From NCBI GenBank assembly GCA_910586835.1, contig CAJUJU010000042.1, positions 1 through 36,850 of the forward strand: DNA of 36,850 bases, in the 5' to 3' direction. The notes beneath the pieces are model-generated. The model was given only the letters and a program-made list of their open reading frames with translations. It made no database searches and was not told the DNA's origin. Below are positions 7,902-16,585 of the stretch, one piece after another. This stretch comes from an uncultured Acetatifactor sp. (GTDB lineage Bacteria > Bacillota > Clostridia > Lachnospirales > Lachnospiraceae). Position 1 is the first letter of the stretch; each line of letters opens with the position of its first letter. The translations under genes and the position numbers were made by a program.

Positions 7902-7930
7902 AGTATACTGAATAACTGTGATACTGTCAA
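7902..7930 (-). promoter_or_regulatory. Strong sigma-A promoter for the DegV gene
   Basis: On the minus strand, a consensus -35 TTGACA (complement of 7925-7930), a 17-base spacer, and -10 TATACT (complement of 7902-7907). The transcript start would fall about 30 bases before the ATG at 7862. It separates DegV expression from the upstream acetylesterase. Confidence 0.8.
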
Positions 7931-7993
7931 GCGCAGCTCCAAAGGCAGGTTCGGATAAAAGAGCCGGAGGCACGCCCGGGGCGGGGGGGAGAA

Positions 7994-10018
7994 TCAGAAC
8001 TTGTCCGTTTCCTCCAGAATCCCATGGATCAGAGTTTGCAGAAAGTACAGCTCCTTGGCGGCTTTTTCCCGCGTCACCAGGACACCGGGCTCAAAGACGG
8101 AACCGCACAGCATTCGTCCCCTTGCAATGCCGGACTCGGAGCGCATAAGCCCCAGCAGGTAACATTCCCTGACGGCGCGCAGACAGTCCGGAGAGATTTG
8201 GTGCCGGTCCTTCAGCTGCTCCCAGGGAACCAGAGGATAGTACATGGCGCTCTGTCCCGTAAGGTTGGGGTCATAATTCGGATCGTCGGAGGTGATGCCG
8301 CTGCCGTTGTAGTCCGTCATGTAAGGCGGTCTGGCGTATAGCGGTTTTTCCGGATCCAGGAGCGTTTCCGTCACGGGAAAACAGAAAAGATAGACCCGGT
8401 AGATGAGCAGCGCCATTCGTTCTCTTGTCAGGGGTGCATGGGAGGATACGGCATTTTCCAGCCATGTGAAGTGGGAGTCGGGAGAGAGCAGCCGACCTGC
8501 TTCCGTAAGCTGATGTGCGGTGGGAAAGTCCGACAGCTTCATGGCTTTACAGAGGGCGTCCCGGAATTCTCCCGCAGTTATCGGGGCAAGGGGATCAAAA
8601 CATCCGTCCTGTCGCTTTTCCATGATGTGGTGCTTCACCACAAATTCGATCTGATTTCTGTAGTAAGCGTTTCTTCCTGTCTGAACGTCGGGGCACATTT
8701 CCGGAAACATCAGATAATCATTTCCGGAGCATATCGCATCCCTCACAGAAGAAAGGAAAAAGTGTCCGGGGATCAGCTCCTGCCTGTACAGGGAAGACGC
8801 CACAATACGGGCAAACTGTTTGGAGAGTGACTCCTTGTAGTGGGTGCCGTCGCATTTATTGTCCGGATGACCGTTTGCGTAGCTGCCGGAGTTGGTTTTT
8901 CCGGCGGTTTCCCCAGCCTCTACCGACAGGTACATGGCCTTGGCGGCATCGCCCCCGATTGTTTCCAGATAAAGGTTTCCGTCGGCATATAGATCCACCA
9001 GGGGAAGATGATGGGCGGAGGCAGTCCGGCGCAGCAATTCAGGGCAGTCGATGCTGCCGGATCTGGCAAAACCGCTGAACAGGACGCCGTTTTCTTCGTT
9101 GGTTCCATCGCCGTTGATTCTGGTCATGGGAGTGACCAGGATCAGATGCAGTCCCATGGCCCTGGCGGCGGGGATAAAATAATTTTCCAGCCTTTTCAGA
9201 AAGGTTTCCTCTGTGTTTCCTCTGCCGTAGCGGGCCTCCGGGCCGTCCAGAGGTCCTCTGGCCTCGTCGTTATGACCGGACTGAAGAAGCAGGTAATCGC
9301 CGGGAGCGGCGGAAAGAAACAGATCGTTTGCTCTGCCCTCCCGGAACAATGTGGCCAGGGAGCGGCCGCCCATGGCGTAATTCAGCACCGTCACCTGCTC
9401 TGAGTCAAACAGGTCGTCAAAGATCTGGCCCCAGGCAGACATGAGATTTTCTTCGTAGATGTAGGACTTTACCGTGGAATCTCCCAGTGTATACAGAGTG
9501 GGCCTGGGCCGGGGAGCGGCCGGCGGGAGAGGGGAGACAGATATCTTTTTCAGGATTACCGTGCCCTGTGGGGATGCCGGCTCTGCCTCCAGTTCCAGAA
9601 ACGTCTGACCGCAGACATAATCGAAGGACCAGAGCTGCTCCGTCAGGGAGGCCGTATGTACCCGGGGGATCAGCCGGGCGGCATCCCAGAACCCGTCCTG
9701 GGTAAGCTGTTCCGGGTGCATGCCGTCCACGGCGATGCGGAGGGCGTCCGAGCCGGGGGCGATTTCCACCTCCAGGCGGTAGGCGCCCGGGCCGGGCAGG
9801 CTGACGCGGAAGGCGAGTCCGCCATAGTCAAAGTCATTGACATTCCGTTCAAAGACCAGCTCCGGGCAGGGCGGCATGACCACACCCTGCTCCGTAAACA
9901 GCAGTTTTTCGGGACAGAGCCGCCGGTGCGGCAGGGAGGCGGTTTGGGAGACAAAGCCGCAGCCCTGTACCGCCTGATCGAATTCGTAACTTCCCTGGGT
10001 AAAATCAAAAATCTGCAT
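7994..10018 (-). CDS. CE12-type rhamnogalacturonan acetylesterase with C-terminal SLH-like repeats
   Basis: A 674-residue protein. Residues 1-165 form a beta-rich accessory domain like that of YesY/RGAE-type enzymes. The SGNH hydrolase core follows: GDST (nucleophile Ser181), GGRS (Gly217-218 region), GHND (Asn250) and DGTHY (Asp390, His393). These enzymes remove acetyl groups from galacturonic acid in rhamnogalacturonan I. After the core, about 460-495, 528-545 and 640-660 resemble three degenerate S-layer-homology repeats: FDPLAPITAGEFRDALCKAM, APLTRERMALLIYRVY, FEPGVLVTREKAAKEL. No N-terminal signal peptide is visible, odd for an SLH protein. AGGAAAGG precedes the start. It lies 27 bases downstream of the AraC-type regulator, so they are probably co-transcribed. 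CE12 call strong; SLH call moderate. Confidence 0.85.
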   Translation of the reverse strand: MQIFDFTQGSYEFDQAVQGCGFVSQTASLPHRRLCPEKLLFTEQGVVMPPCPELVFERNVNDFDYGGLAFRVSLPGPGAYRLEVEIAPGSDALRIAVDGMHPEQLTQDGFWDAARLIPRVHTASLTEQLWSFDYVCGQTFLELEAEPASPQGTVILKKISVSPLPPAAPRPRPTLYTLGDSTVKSYIYEENLMSAWGQIFDDLFDSEQVTVLNYAMGGRSLATLFREGRANDLFLSAAPGDYLLLQSGHNDEARGPLDGPEARYGRGNTEETFLKRLENYFIPAARAMGLHLILVTPMTRINGDGTNEENGVLFSGFARSGSIDCPELLRRTASAHHLPLVDLYADGNLYLETIGGDAAKAMYLSVEAGETAGKTNSGSYANGHPDNKCDGTHYKESLSKQFARIVASSLYRQELIPGHFFLSSVRDAICSGNDYLMFPEMCPDVQTGRNAYYRNQIEFVVKHHIMEKRQDGCFDPLAPITAGEFRDALCKAMKLSDFPTAHQLTEAGRLLSPDSHFTWLENAVSSHAPLTRERMALLIYRVYLFCFPVTETLLDPEKPLYARPPYMTDYNGSGITSDDPNYDPNLTGQSAMYYPLVPWEQLKDRHQISPDCLRAVRECYLLGLMRSESGIARGRMLCGSVFEPGVLVTREKAAKELYFLQTLIHGILEETDKF

Positions 10019-10045
10019 GATGGCTGCCTTTCCTTTCGCCTGTCA

Positions 10046-12331
10046 TCAAGGCGTGTCTTCCTCTACATTTTCTCTTGTATTCATGCCGTCTGTCTGGGCG
10101 TCGCTGACGTTCTTCCGGTAATTGCCGGGTGTGGAGCCGGTAATCTGTTTGAAGCGCCGGATAAAGCTGTTCAGATTATAATAGCCTACTTCTTCCGAAA
10201 TCACGGAGAGAGACAGGTTTGTGTCTGCCAGAAGCTCCTTTGCACGCTCGATGCGCAGAGAAGCGATATAGTGGTTCAGCGTCATTCCTGTCTGTTCCTT
10301 GAAATAGTGGCTCAGATAGGAATTGTTGATGTGCAGGGCATCGGCACATTTCTGAAGCGAAAAATTACAGTCGTCGAAATTCTGTGCCACATACTGCCGG
10401 ATCTGAACCAACAGGCTGTCTCCTGCGGCGGCGGAATCCCTGTCCTCGGAGGAGAGAAGCTTCTGCAGCACATTTGCCAGATGCAGGCGGTAGCTGCTCA
10501 GGGTATCGGCCTGGTACATCAGGGACAGGGAGCCGGCGATGCGCGACATATCTTCTCTGGGCAGCTCATGAATCAGCAGGCTGGCTAAGCTGTGACAGAA
10601 TATGCGTGCGTAGTCGGTGGGAACGTTTCCGTCTTCCACGAGAGAAAACAATTGTTCCGTCTGTTTTGAGAAGTCTTCAATGTCCTTTCTCTTCAGTGCG
10701 GAGTGCAGGGAGGAGAAAAGGTGGATGGAAAGCGGGCGATAATCGGGAGGCACGCTCCGGTCGTTGGGCTGGTAGGTCAGAATCGCCCCGTGCCCGGCTA
10801 CAAAGGAATCCTGAAGCGCCAGCTCCGCCTCCAGGCAGGAGGCCTGGAAACCGGTGAATTCCCGGTAGATCTGCCCGATGCCGATGGTGACGGTGCTGCC
10901 GCGCTCCAGCGCCAGATCCGCCAGCTGTCTGCAGACAAGAGGGGTGTCATTACGTCTGTCATCCCCAAAGGCCAGCACCACCACATATTGGTCTTCGTGA
11001 AAAAATTCCCGGAAATAATATTGATATCCCTCTGTAAATACCAGAGCAAGCAGCTGTCCCAGCTGTTTTCCGGCGGTGTCTGTTGTTCCGGAGTCCGCCA
11101 GGTGGATCAGCAATGTCTGGCAGTTGGGGGCGGTGAGAGACATGCCCAGGGCTGCGGCGCTCTCGTTGAATTCCTCCCGTGTGGAAATATGGCCCTTCAA
11201 CAGAGAAAAGAGCAGGGAGCTGCGCAGGGATAAAATCAGCTCGTCGTCCTGCAGACAGGAGAGCTGGTTTCGGTTCAGGCCGGACAGATACTGCAGCGCG
11301 TTTTGCAGGGAGCTCACCTCGTCGTCGGGATTGTTTTCAATATCAAGCAATTTGTCCGTGAGCGTTTTCATCTGCTTCAGAGGCAGATAGTTCAGGCGCA
11401 TGTAATATGCGATCACCGGTATTCCCAGGAGCACTGTGAGAAACAACACGACAAAAAGCAGCAGCCAGACTACCGTTATGCTCCTGGATGCGGCTTTATT
11501 GTTGATGGCATAGACGTAGGTCCAGTTATTGATCTGGGAGGGACGGGTAAACAGGGTATAGGATTCGCGGCCTGTGGAAAAGCCGCTGCTGCCACCCTGC
11601 AGGGCCTGGCTGCAGAGACGCAGACTGTCCTCCCGGGAAAGCTCCCTGGAGGAGCAGTACACAGGTTCTCCTGTGGGAGAGATCACCGTGATAAAGGAAA
11701 TTCCGCTCTCGGTGACGGGTTCCGCCAGGGCGGCCAGCTCCGCCTCGCTGACCCAGAAGAGCAGAGTGGTGTCCGGCAGGTTGCTCAGGGCATAGGGAGG
11801 CTGGACGAAGGTGATGTAGCGGCAGGACGGATCCATGATGGAGGCCGGAAGTACGGTGTTGGAGGAATAGGACAAAAACAGGTTCACGGGATTTTTCATG
11901 GTGGGATAGATATATTCATTTTTAAAGAACAGCTCTCTGGGATACACATCTGTGGAGGTGTACAGAAAAGAGCTTGAGGAGCTCAGCAGACCGATGTCGG
12001 AGATGAAGCTGGAGAGATAGGTATAGGATTTCAGCTCGTTGATGATTTTTACATCCTTTGTGGGAGTGTCCTCCATGGCGTAATAAGATACCAGGTTGTT
12101 ACTGTAATAAGAGATCTGATAGCTGATGTGGTAGATTTCGTTCAGGTGTGCGTCGATGGATGAAGCTGTCTGCCCCAGAGCCACCCGGTGACTGTCGTCG
12201 ATTTCCTTGCGGATCATGGGGAACAGATAGCATAACACATAAATTGTGATGATGCTGACACTCAGCAGCATCACGGAGAAATACGAAAACAAATATTTAT
12301 AAAAAGTTTTTGAGTGATAATGTCGGAACAT
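10046..12331 (-). CDS. Membrane-bound AraC-type sensor-regulator (two TM segments, C-terminal HTH)
   Basis: A 761-residue one-component regulator. TM1 spans about residues 11-36, an extracytoplasmic sensor of Cache-like size about 40-275, and TM2 about 280-305 (VVWLLLFVVLFLTVLLGIPV). A cytoplasmic linker follows, then a complete AraC DNA-binding domain at about 640-740, with FSLQKCADALHINNSYLSHYF and SVISEEVGYYNLNSFIRRFK as its two helix-turn-helices. Start chosen at 12331 because AGAGGAGG is upstream; the longer frame lacks a site and adds no known sequence. Proteins of this build are common in Paenibacillus and Lachnospiraceae beside sugar ABC operons and switch them on when the sensor meets oligosaccharide. 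It diverges from the pectin operon, its most likely target. The ligand is inferred. Confidence 0.9.
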   Translation of the reverse strand: MFRHYHSKTFYKYLFSYFSVMLLSVSIITIYVLCYLFPMIRKEIDDSHRVALGQTASSIDAHLNEIYHISYQISYYSNNLVSYYAMEDTPTKDVKIINELKSYTYLSSFISDIGLLSSSSSFLYTSTDVYPRELFFKNEYIYPTMKNPVNLFLSYSSNTVLPASIMDPSCRYITFVQPPYALSNLPDTTLLFWVSEAELAALAEPVTESGISFITVISPTGEPVYCSSRELSREDSLRLCSQALQGGSSGFSTGRESYTLFTRPSQINNWTYVYAINNKAASRSITVVWLLLFVVLFLTVLLGIPVIAYYMRLNYLPLKQMKTLTDKLLDIENNPDDEVSSLQNALQYLSGLNRNQLSCLQDDELILSLRSSLLFSLLKGHISTREEFNESAAALGMSLTAPNCQTLLIHLADSGTTDTAGKQLGQLLALVFTEGYQYYFREFFHEDQYVVVLAFGDDRRNDTPLVCRQLADLALERGSTVTIGIGQIYREFTGFQASCLEAELALQDSFVAGHGAILTYQPNDRSVPPDYRPLSIHLFSSLHSALKRKDIEDFSKQTEQLFSLVEDGNVPTDYARIFCHSLASLLIHELPREDMSRIAGSLSLMYQADTLSSYRLHLANVLQKLLSSEDRDSAAAGDSLLVQIRQYVAQNFDDCNFSLQKCADALHINNSYLSHYFKEQTGMTLNHYIASLRIERAKELLADTNLSLSVISEEVGYYNLNSFIRRFKQITGSTPGNYRKNVSDAQTDGMNTRENVEEDTP

Positions 12332-12638
12332 GAAGGCCTCCTCTTTGATGACTATTCTTATTTTACAATGGATTTTTGGCGGAAGTAAAGAAAAACGGAT
12401 ATCCAATTTTTGAGAGACGCAGGGTGCAAAAGGCTGTAAAACAGGTGCGTGCAGCGGTTATATTCAATTTTTGCTGTGTATACCGCCGCAAAAATGCATA
12501 ATCAAATCCTGTGCATTCTCAAAAAACGGAGATTGAATAGTGCATGTTGCACGGTCTAGAATATAGACAACGCATTATTATAAACAAAATGCACAAGACA
12601 GGCATCTGGGCCATCCGGGCAGGTGCGGAAAAACAGGA
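12332..12638. promoter_or_regulatory. Divergent regulatory region between the AraC-type sensor and the pectin operon
   Basis: A 307-base gap holding the control signals of both transcripts. Two short palindromes sit back to back: GTGCA-TGT-TGCAC (12540-12552) and GTCTA-GAATA-TAGAC (12554-12568). A weak plus-strand promoter, TTGAAT (12533-12538), 18 bases, TAGAAT (12557-12562), overlaps both, as expected at a regulated promoter. TTTTTGAGA near 12400 recurs inverted as TCTCAAAAA near 12517. I see no catabolite-repression (CRE) match and no riboswitch fold. The operator role is inferred. Confidence 0.6.
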
Positions 12639-13640
12639 ATGGAGAAGGAGAAGTTGGAAGAGATGGGAAAAGTGTTGACAGTGTCTTTATTCGGCAAGGG
12701 TGATTACACGGATATTCAGAGCGCCATCGACAACGCGGGAGACGAAGGGGCGGTGATCTACATAAAAGAAGGAGTCTACCGGCAGAGGCTGCTGGTGGAT
12801 AAGCCGGGAATTCGTCTGGTGGGTCAGGGCCGGGTTATTATCGTATATGGAATCGGAGCGATTCACAAGGATTTTTACGGAAGACCGTACGGCACCTTCC
12901 GCAGCGAGACGGTGCGGATCACCGGCAGGGATTTTACGGCGGAGAACATTATCTTCGTAAATGATGCAGGCCCCGGAAATTTTGCGGGGCAGGCGGTAGC
13001 GGTCTATATCAGCGCGGACAGAACCCGGTTTTACAAGTGCAGGTTTTTAGCCAATCAGGATACGATCTATACCGGAAATCCGGAGGAGGCCGGTTTCCTC
13101 TGCAGGGGAGGCCTGGAGCACCGGCAGTATTTTGAGGACTGTTATATAGAAGGAGATGTGGATTTTATCTTCGGAAACGGCACGGTGGTCTTTTACAGAT
13201 GCGAGATCCACTCCCTGGACCGGCATGAGCCGGAGGGAGGCAACAACGGTTATATCACCGCGGCATCCACCAGACCGGAGACGAAATACGGCTATGTGTT
13301 TCTGGAGTGCAGGATCACCGGCAGCGGTCAGCCGGACACTGTGTATCTGGGAAGACCCTGGAGGGATTATGCCAGCGTGGTATTTGCGGACTGTGAGATG
13401 GGAGCACATATCAAAGCGGAGGGATGGCACAACTGGGGCAATCCGGAGCGGGAGATCACATCCAGATACAGCGAGTGGGGCAGCAGTGGAGCCGGCGGCA
13501 ACCGGGCAGGGAGGGTTCCCTGGCAGAAGGAGATGCCGGAAAAGGAAAGATCCAACTATACTCCGGAGGCGATACTCAGAGGAGAGGATCAATGGAAATT
13601 TGAATTTGCGGACAGTTGTCTGCAAGAGGTAGGGGCATGA
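12639..13640 (+). CDS. CE8 pectin methylesterase, cytoplasmic form
   Basis: A 333-residue protein with the right-handed beta-helix pectinesterase pattern. Family residues visible are Gln118 (GQAVAVY), Gln140-Asp141 (NQDTIY), Asp175 (VDFIFGN) and Arg239/Trp241 (YLGRPWR). Asp141 and Asp175 would be the acid/base and nucleophile. It hydrolyses galacturonate methyl esters, releasing methanol. No signal peptide, so it probably works on imported methylated oligogalacturonides. The segment between Asp141 and Asp175 is about a dozen residues longer than in secreted Erwinia-type enzymes. ATG 12639 has only AGGA immediately before it; ATG 12663 has better-placed purines and keeps the whole domain, so the start is uncertain by 8 residues. 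Its stop overlaps the next start as ATGA. Confidence 0.95.
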   Translation: MEKEKLEEMGKVLTVSLFGKGDYTDIQSAIDNAGDEGAVIYIKEGVYRQRLLVDKPGIRLVGQGRVIIVYGIGAIHKDFYGRPYGTFRSETVRITGRDFTAENIIFVNDAGPGNFAGQAVAVYISADRTRFYKCRFLANQDTIYTGNPEEAGFLCRGGLEHRQYFEDCYIEGDVDFIFGNGTVVFYRCEIHSLDRHEPEGGNNGYITAASTRPETKYGYVFLECRITGSGQPDTVYLGRPWRDYASVVFADCEMGAHIKAEGWHNWGNPEREITSRYSEWGSSGAGGNRAGRVPWQKEMPEKERSNYTPEAILRGEDQWKFEFADSCLQEVGA

Positions 13641-16573
13641 CGAAAAAAAACCATCTTTTGGCGGCGGGCATCCTGGCCGTCGCAGCAGTGGCGGCAGTAG
13701 TGGTATGGAGGACAGGGAACAGACCTGTGACAGAGGAAAAGGAATATTCGGAGGAGATTCGCCGGATCTCTTCCGACACGGAAAGCTATGGCTACACACA
13801 GGCCAGGGAATCCTATGCGGCCGGCGGGTATCAGGCAGGCGCCGACAGGATCTGTCTTACGCCGGGAGAGGCGGTGCTGACCGGGGATGCCGTTCTGATG
13901 AAGTCGGAGGGTTATGAACACGGCGGAGAGATGATCTATTCCGGGGAAGAGGAGAACACGGTGGAATGGAGCTTCCGGGTGGATAAGGGAGGCTTGTACC
14001 GGATTTCCATGGATTATCTTGCGCTGGACGGCAATGGGGCGAAGATTCAGCGGCAGGTTCTGATCGACGGAGAGCTGCCCTTTGAGGAAGCGGCGGCTGT
14101 GAGCTTTTACCGGGTCTTCCGGGAGGGAGAAGTGACGGTAAACAGTATCGGAGACCAGGTCTGGCCCGTTCAGACGGAGGATATGATCTGGCAGCATGCC
14201 GATTTTGAGGACGGACAGGGGTATTTTGAAGATCCGCTGCTTTTTTATCTGGAAGAGGGGGAGCATACCCTGTCTCTGGAGCAGATCGACCAGCCGGTGG
14301 GGATCGGAAACGTGACGATCTGCCCGCCGGAGGATATTCCTTCCTATGCCCGGGTGCTGGAGGAATATGAGGCTAAGGGTTACAGAGAGACAAGCGGCAT
14401 ATGTGTGAAGCTTCAGGCGGAGGACAGTTCCTGGAGGAATGATTCCGTGGTGCGGAGGGAGAGCAATGTGGATCCCAACGCGGAGCCCTACAGTCTGACT
14501 TCCCGTCTGCTGAATACGGTGGGAGGCTATCGCTGGAGGACGGGGAATCAAAGCGTGGCCTGGGAGATCCAGGTGCCGGAGAGCGGGCTCTATACCATTC
14601 GCTTCAAGGTGGCCCAGACAACCACCAGCGGCATACCATCCTACCGCAGGATTACCATAGACGGAAGCGTTCCCTTTGAGGAACTGAAGCTGTACCGGTT
14701 TGACTATAATAAAAACTGGTATGGGGAGACCCTGTCGGATGAGGAGGGAGAGCCCTACCTGTTCTATCTGGAGGCCGGAGTCCACGAGCTGAAGCTGGAG
14801 GTCAAGCTGGGAGATTTTACGGAGGTCATTGAACGCACGGTGGATGATCTGCAGTATCTCTCGGATCTCACCAGGGAAATTACAAAGATTACTGGCACGG
14901 ATCCGGATCCCAACTATGAGTATGAGCTCTATCGGAACATGCCGGAGCTGGGCGGTAAGATGGGTTATGTGGCGGATCGCCTGGAATACACGATTTCCCT
15001 GTTGGCAAACGTCAGTAACGAGACCACCTCCATGGAGAACAATTATCGTTCCATCGTGGATATGCTGCGGAAGTTTGAAAAGGATGTGGATACCATTCCC
15101 AGGGCGCTGACAGAGCTGGATTCCGCTCTGGCCAATCTGGGTACTTATATCACCGACATACAGATTTGTCCTCTTTGCCTGGACTATCTGGAGGTGGCGT
15201 CAGCCGATGTGGACTTTAAGGTGAAGAAGACATTGTTTACGGAAAGGCTCTGGGCTACTACCGTCAATTTTGTGATGTCCTTTTTCAAGGATTATGACAG
15301 CATCGGAAAAACCACGGAGGAGACCGGGGAAGAGCAGAAGGTCCTGGATGTGTGGATCGCCCGCGGCGCCGACTGGGGCGAGCTGCTGAAGGAGATGGCG
15401 GACGAGCGTTTTACGCCGGAGACGGGGATTGTAGTCAACGTGAACGTCATCCCCAGCGGCCAGCTTTCCACAGGCTCCGTCAATATGCTGATGCTTTCCG
15501 TCACTTCTGGAGACGCGCCGGATGTGGCTCTGAGTGTGGATTACAATCTGCCGTCGGAATTTGCCTTCCGCGGCGCGGCGGTGGATCTGACGCAGTTCGA
15601 GGGCTATGAGGAGCTGGCGGCACAGTATTATGACACCATGTTTGAGCCCTATCGGTTTGAGGGAGGGGTTTATGCCTTCCCGGAGACCATGGATTTCACC
15701 TGTATGATTTACCGGACGGATATTATGGGGGATCTGGGGCTGAAGATTCCGGAAACCTGGGATGAGCTGCTGGAGACGGTGCTGCCCACTCTTTATGAGA
15801 ACAGCATGACCTTTGCCTTTCCTGTGGACACCACGGTTTCCACCACATCTCCGGGGGCTTACAGAGGCTACACCATGCTTCTGCTCCAGAAGGGCGGTTC
15901 GTATTATTCGAATGATCTGCGTTCCAGCGCTTTGGACAGCGCCGTGGCCTATGACGCCTTTAAGATGTGGACCAGTCTTTATACCAACTATGATGTGGAT
16001 GAGCAGTCCAATTTCTTCACCCGGATGAGGACGGGAACACAGCCCATCGGCATTGGCAACTATGCAACTTATCTGCAGCTGCTGACCAGCGCTCCGGAGC
16101 TTTACGGGCGATGGGCCATTGCGCCGGTGCCGGGCACCGTGCAGGAGGACGGCAGCGTGAACAATATAGTGGGCACTATTTCGTCCACCTCCTGTATGAT
16201 CCTGGAACAGTCCGACAAGCAGCAGGAGGCATGGCAGTTCCTCCAGTGGTGGCTGTCAGAGGAGACACAGGTCAGCTATGGCAGACAGCTGGAGGCGCTG
16301 CTGGGCACCGGTTCCAGATGGAATACCGCCAACCGGGAGGCGTTTTACAGCCTGCCGTGGAAAAAGGCGGATGAAGAGGTGATCCAGGCGTCCCTGGAGA
16401 CGGCGGTGGAACAGCCTATCGTGCCGGGCGGATATTTTACGGGAAGACACATTATCAATGCGTGGAACCGGGTCTGCATCAACAACGACAATGTCAGAGA
16501 TGCGCTGGAGAAGGCGGTCAAGGATATCGACAGAGAGATCGCCACAAAACGCAAAGAGTTTGGGCTTGATTAG
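13637..16573 (+). CDS. Membrane-anchored solute-binding protein with tandem carbohydrate-binding-like domains
   Basis: A 978-residue protein. Residues 7-27 form an N-terminal signal anchor (LLAAGILAVAAVAAVVVW) with no lipobox Cys. Two beta-sandwich modules follow, about 45-230 and 250-415. They share patterns such as W-x-[FI]-x-V-x-[KE]-x-G-LY-I and IDG-x-x-PFEE, like CBM35/CBM6-type modules. A helical linker lies at about 420-550, then a family 1 extracellular solute-binding domain at about 560-960, from LDVWIARGADWGELLKEM and including GDAPDVALSVDYNLP. Ordinary binding proteins have 400-550 residues, so the CBM-like half is an addition. ATG 13637 overlaps the pectinesterase stop; a TTG 21 bases upstream is less likely. 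It probably holds pectic polymer at the surface and feeds the permeases just downstream. Confidence 0.8.
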   Translation: MTKKNHLLAAGILAVAAVAAVVVWRTGNRPVTEEKEYSEEIRRISSDTESYGYTQARESYAAGGYQAGADRICLTPGEAVLTGDAVLMKSEGYEHGGEMIYSGEEENTVEWSFRVDKGGLYRISMDYLALDGNGAKIQRQVLIDGELPFEEAAAVSFYRVFREGEVTVNSIGDQVWPVQTEDMIWQHADFEDGQGYFEDPLLFYLEEGEHTLSLEQIDQPVGIGNVTICPPEDIPSYARVLEEYEAKGYRETSGICVKLQAEDSSWRNDSVVRRESNVDPNAEPYSLTSRLLNTVGGYRWRTGNQSVAWEIQVPESGLYTIRFKVAQTTTSGIPSYRRITIDGSVPFEELKLYRFDYNKNWYGETLSDEEGEPYLFYLEAGVHELKLEVKLGDFTEVIERTVDDLQYLSDLTREITKITGTDPDPNYEYELYRNMPELGGKMGYVADRLEYTISLLANVSNETTSMENNYRSIVDMLRKFEKDVDTIPRALTELDSALANLGTYITDIQICPLCLDYLEVASADVDFKVKKTLFTERLWATTVNFVMSFFKDYDSIGKTTEETGEEQKVLDVWIARGADWGELLKEMADERFTPETGIVVNVNVIPSGQLSTGSVNMLMLSVTSGDAPDVALSVDYNLPSEFAFRGAAVDLTQFEGYEELAAQYYDTMFEPYRFEGGVYAFPETMDFTCMIYRTDIMGDLGLKIPETWDELLETVLPTLYENSMTFAFPVDTTVSTTSPGAYRGYTMLLLQKGGSYYSNDLRSSALDSAVAYDAFKMWTSLYTNYDVDEQSNFFTRMRTGTQPIGIGNYATYLQLLTSAPELYGRWAIAPVPGTVQEDGSVNNIVGTISSTSCMILEQSDKQQEAWQFLQWWLSEETQVSYGRQLEALLGTGSRWNTANREAFYSLPWKKADEEVIQASLETAVEQPIVPGGYFTGRHIINAWNRVCINNDNVRDALEKAVKDIDREIATKRKEFGLD

Positions 16574-16585
16574 GGGAGGATTGGG

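Noticed and set aside
12407..12638. Catabolite response element (CRE) before the pectin operon
   Set aside because: No sequence close to the TGnAAnCGnTnnCA pattern could be found by eye.
13589..14785. A 398-codon minus-strand frame
   Set aside because: Antisense to the CBM-solute-binding gene, with the same Pro/Arg/Leu-rich shadow composition and no start signals.
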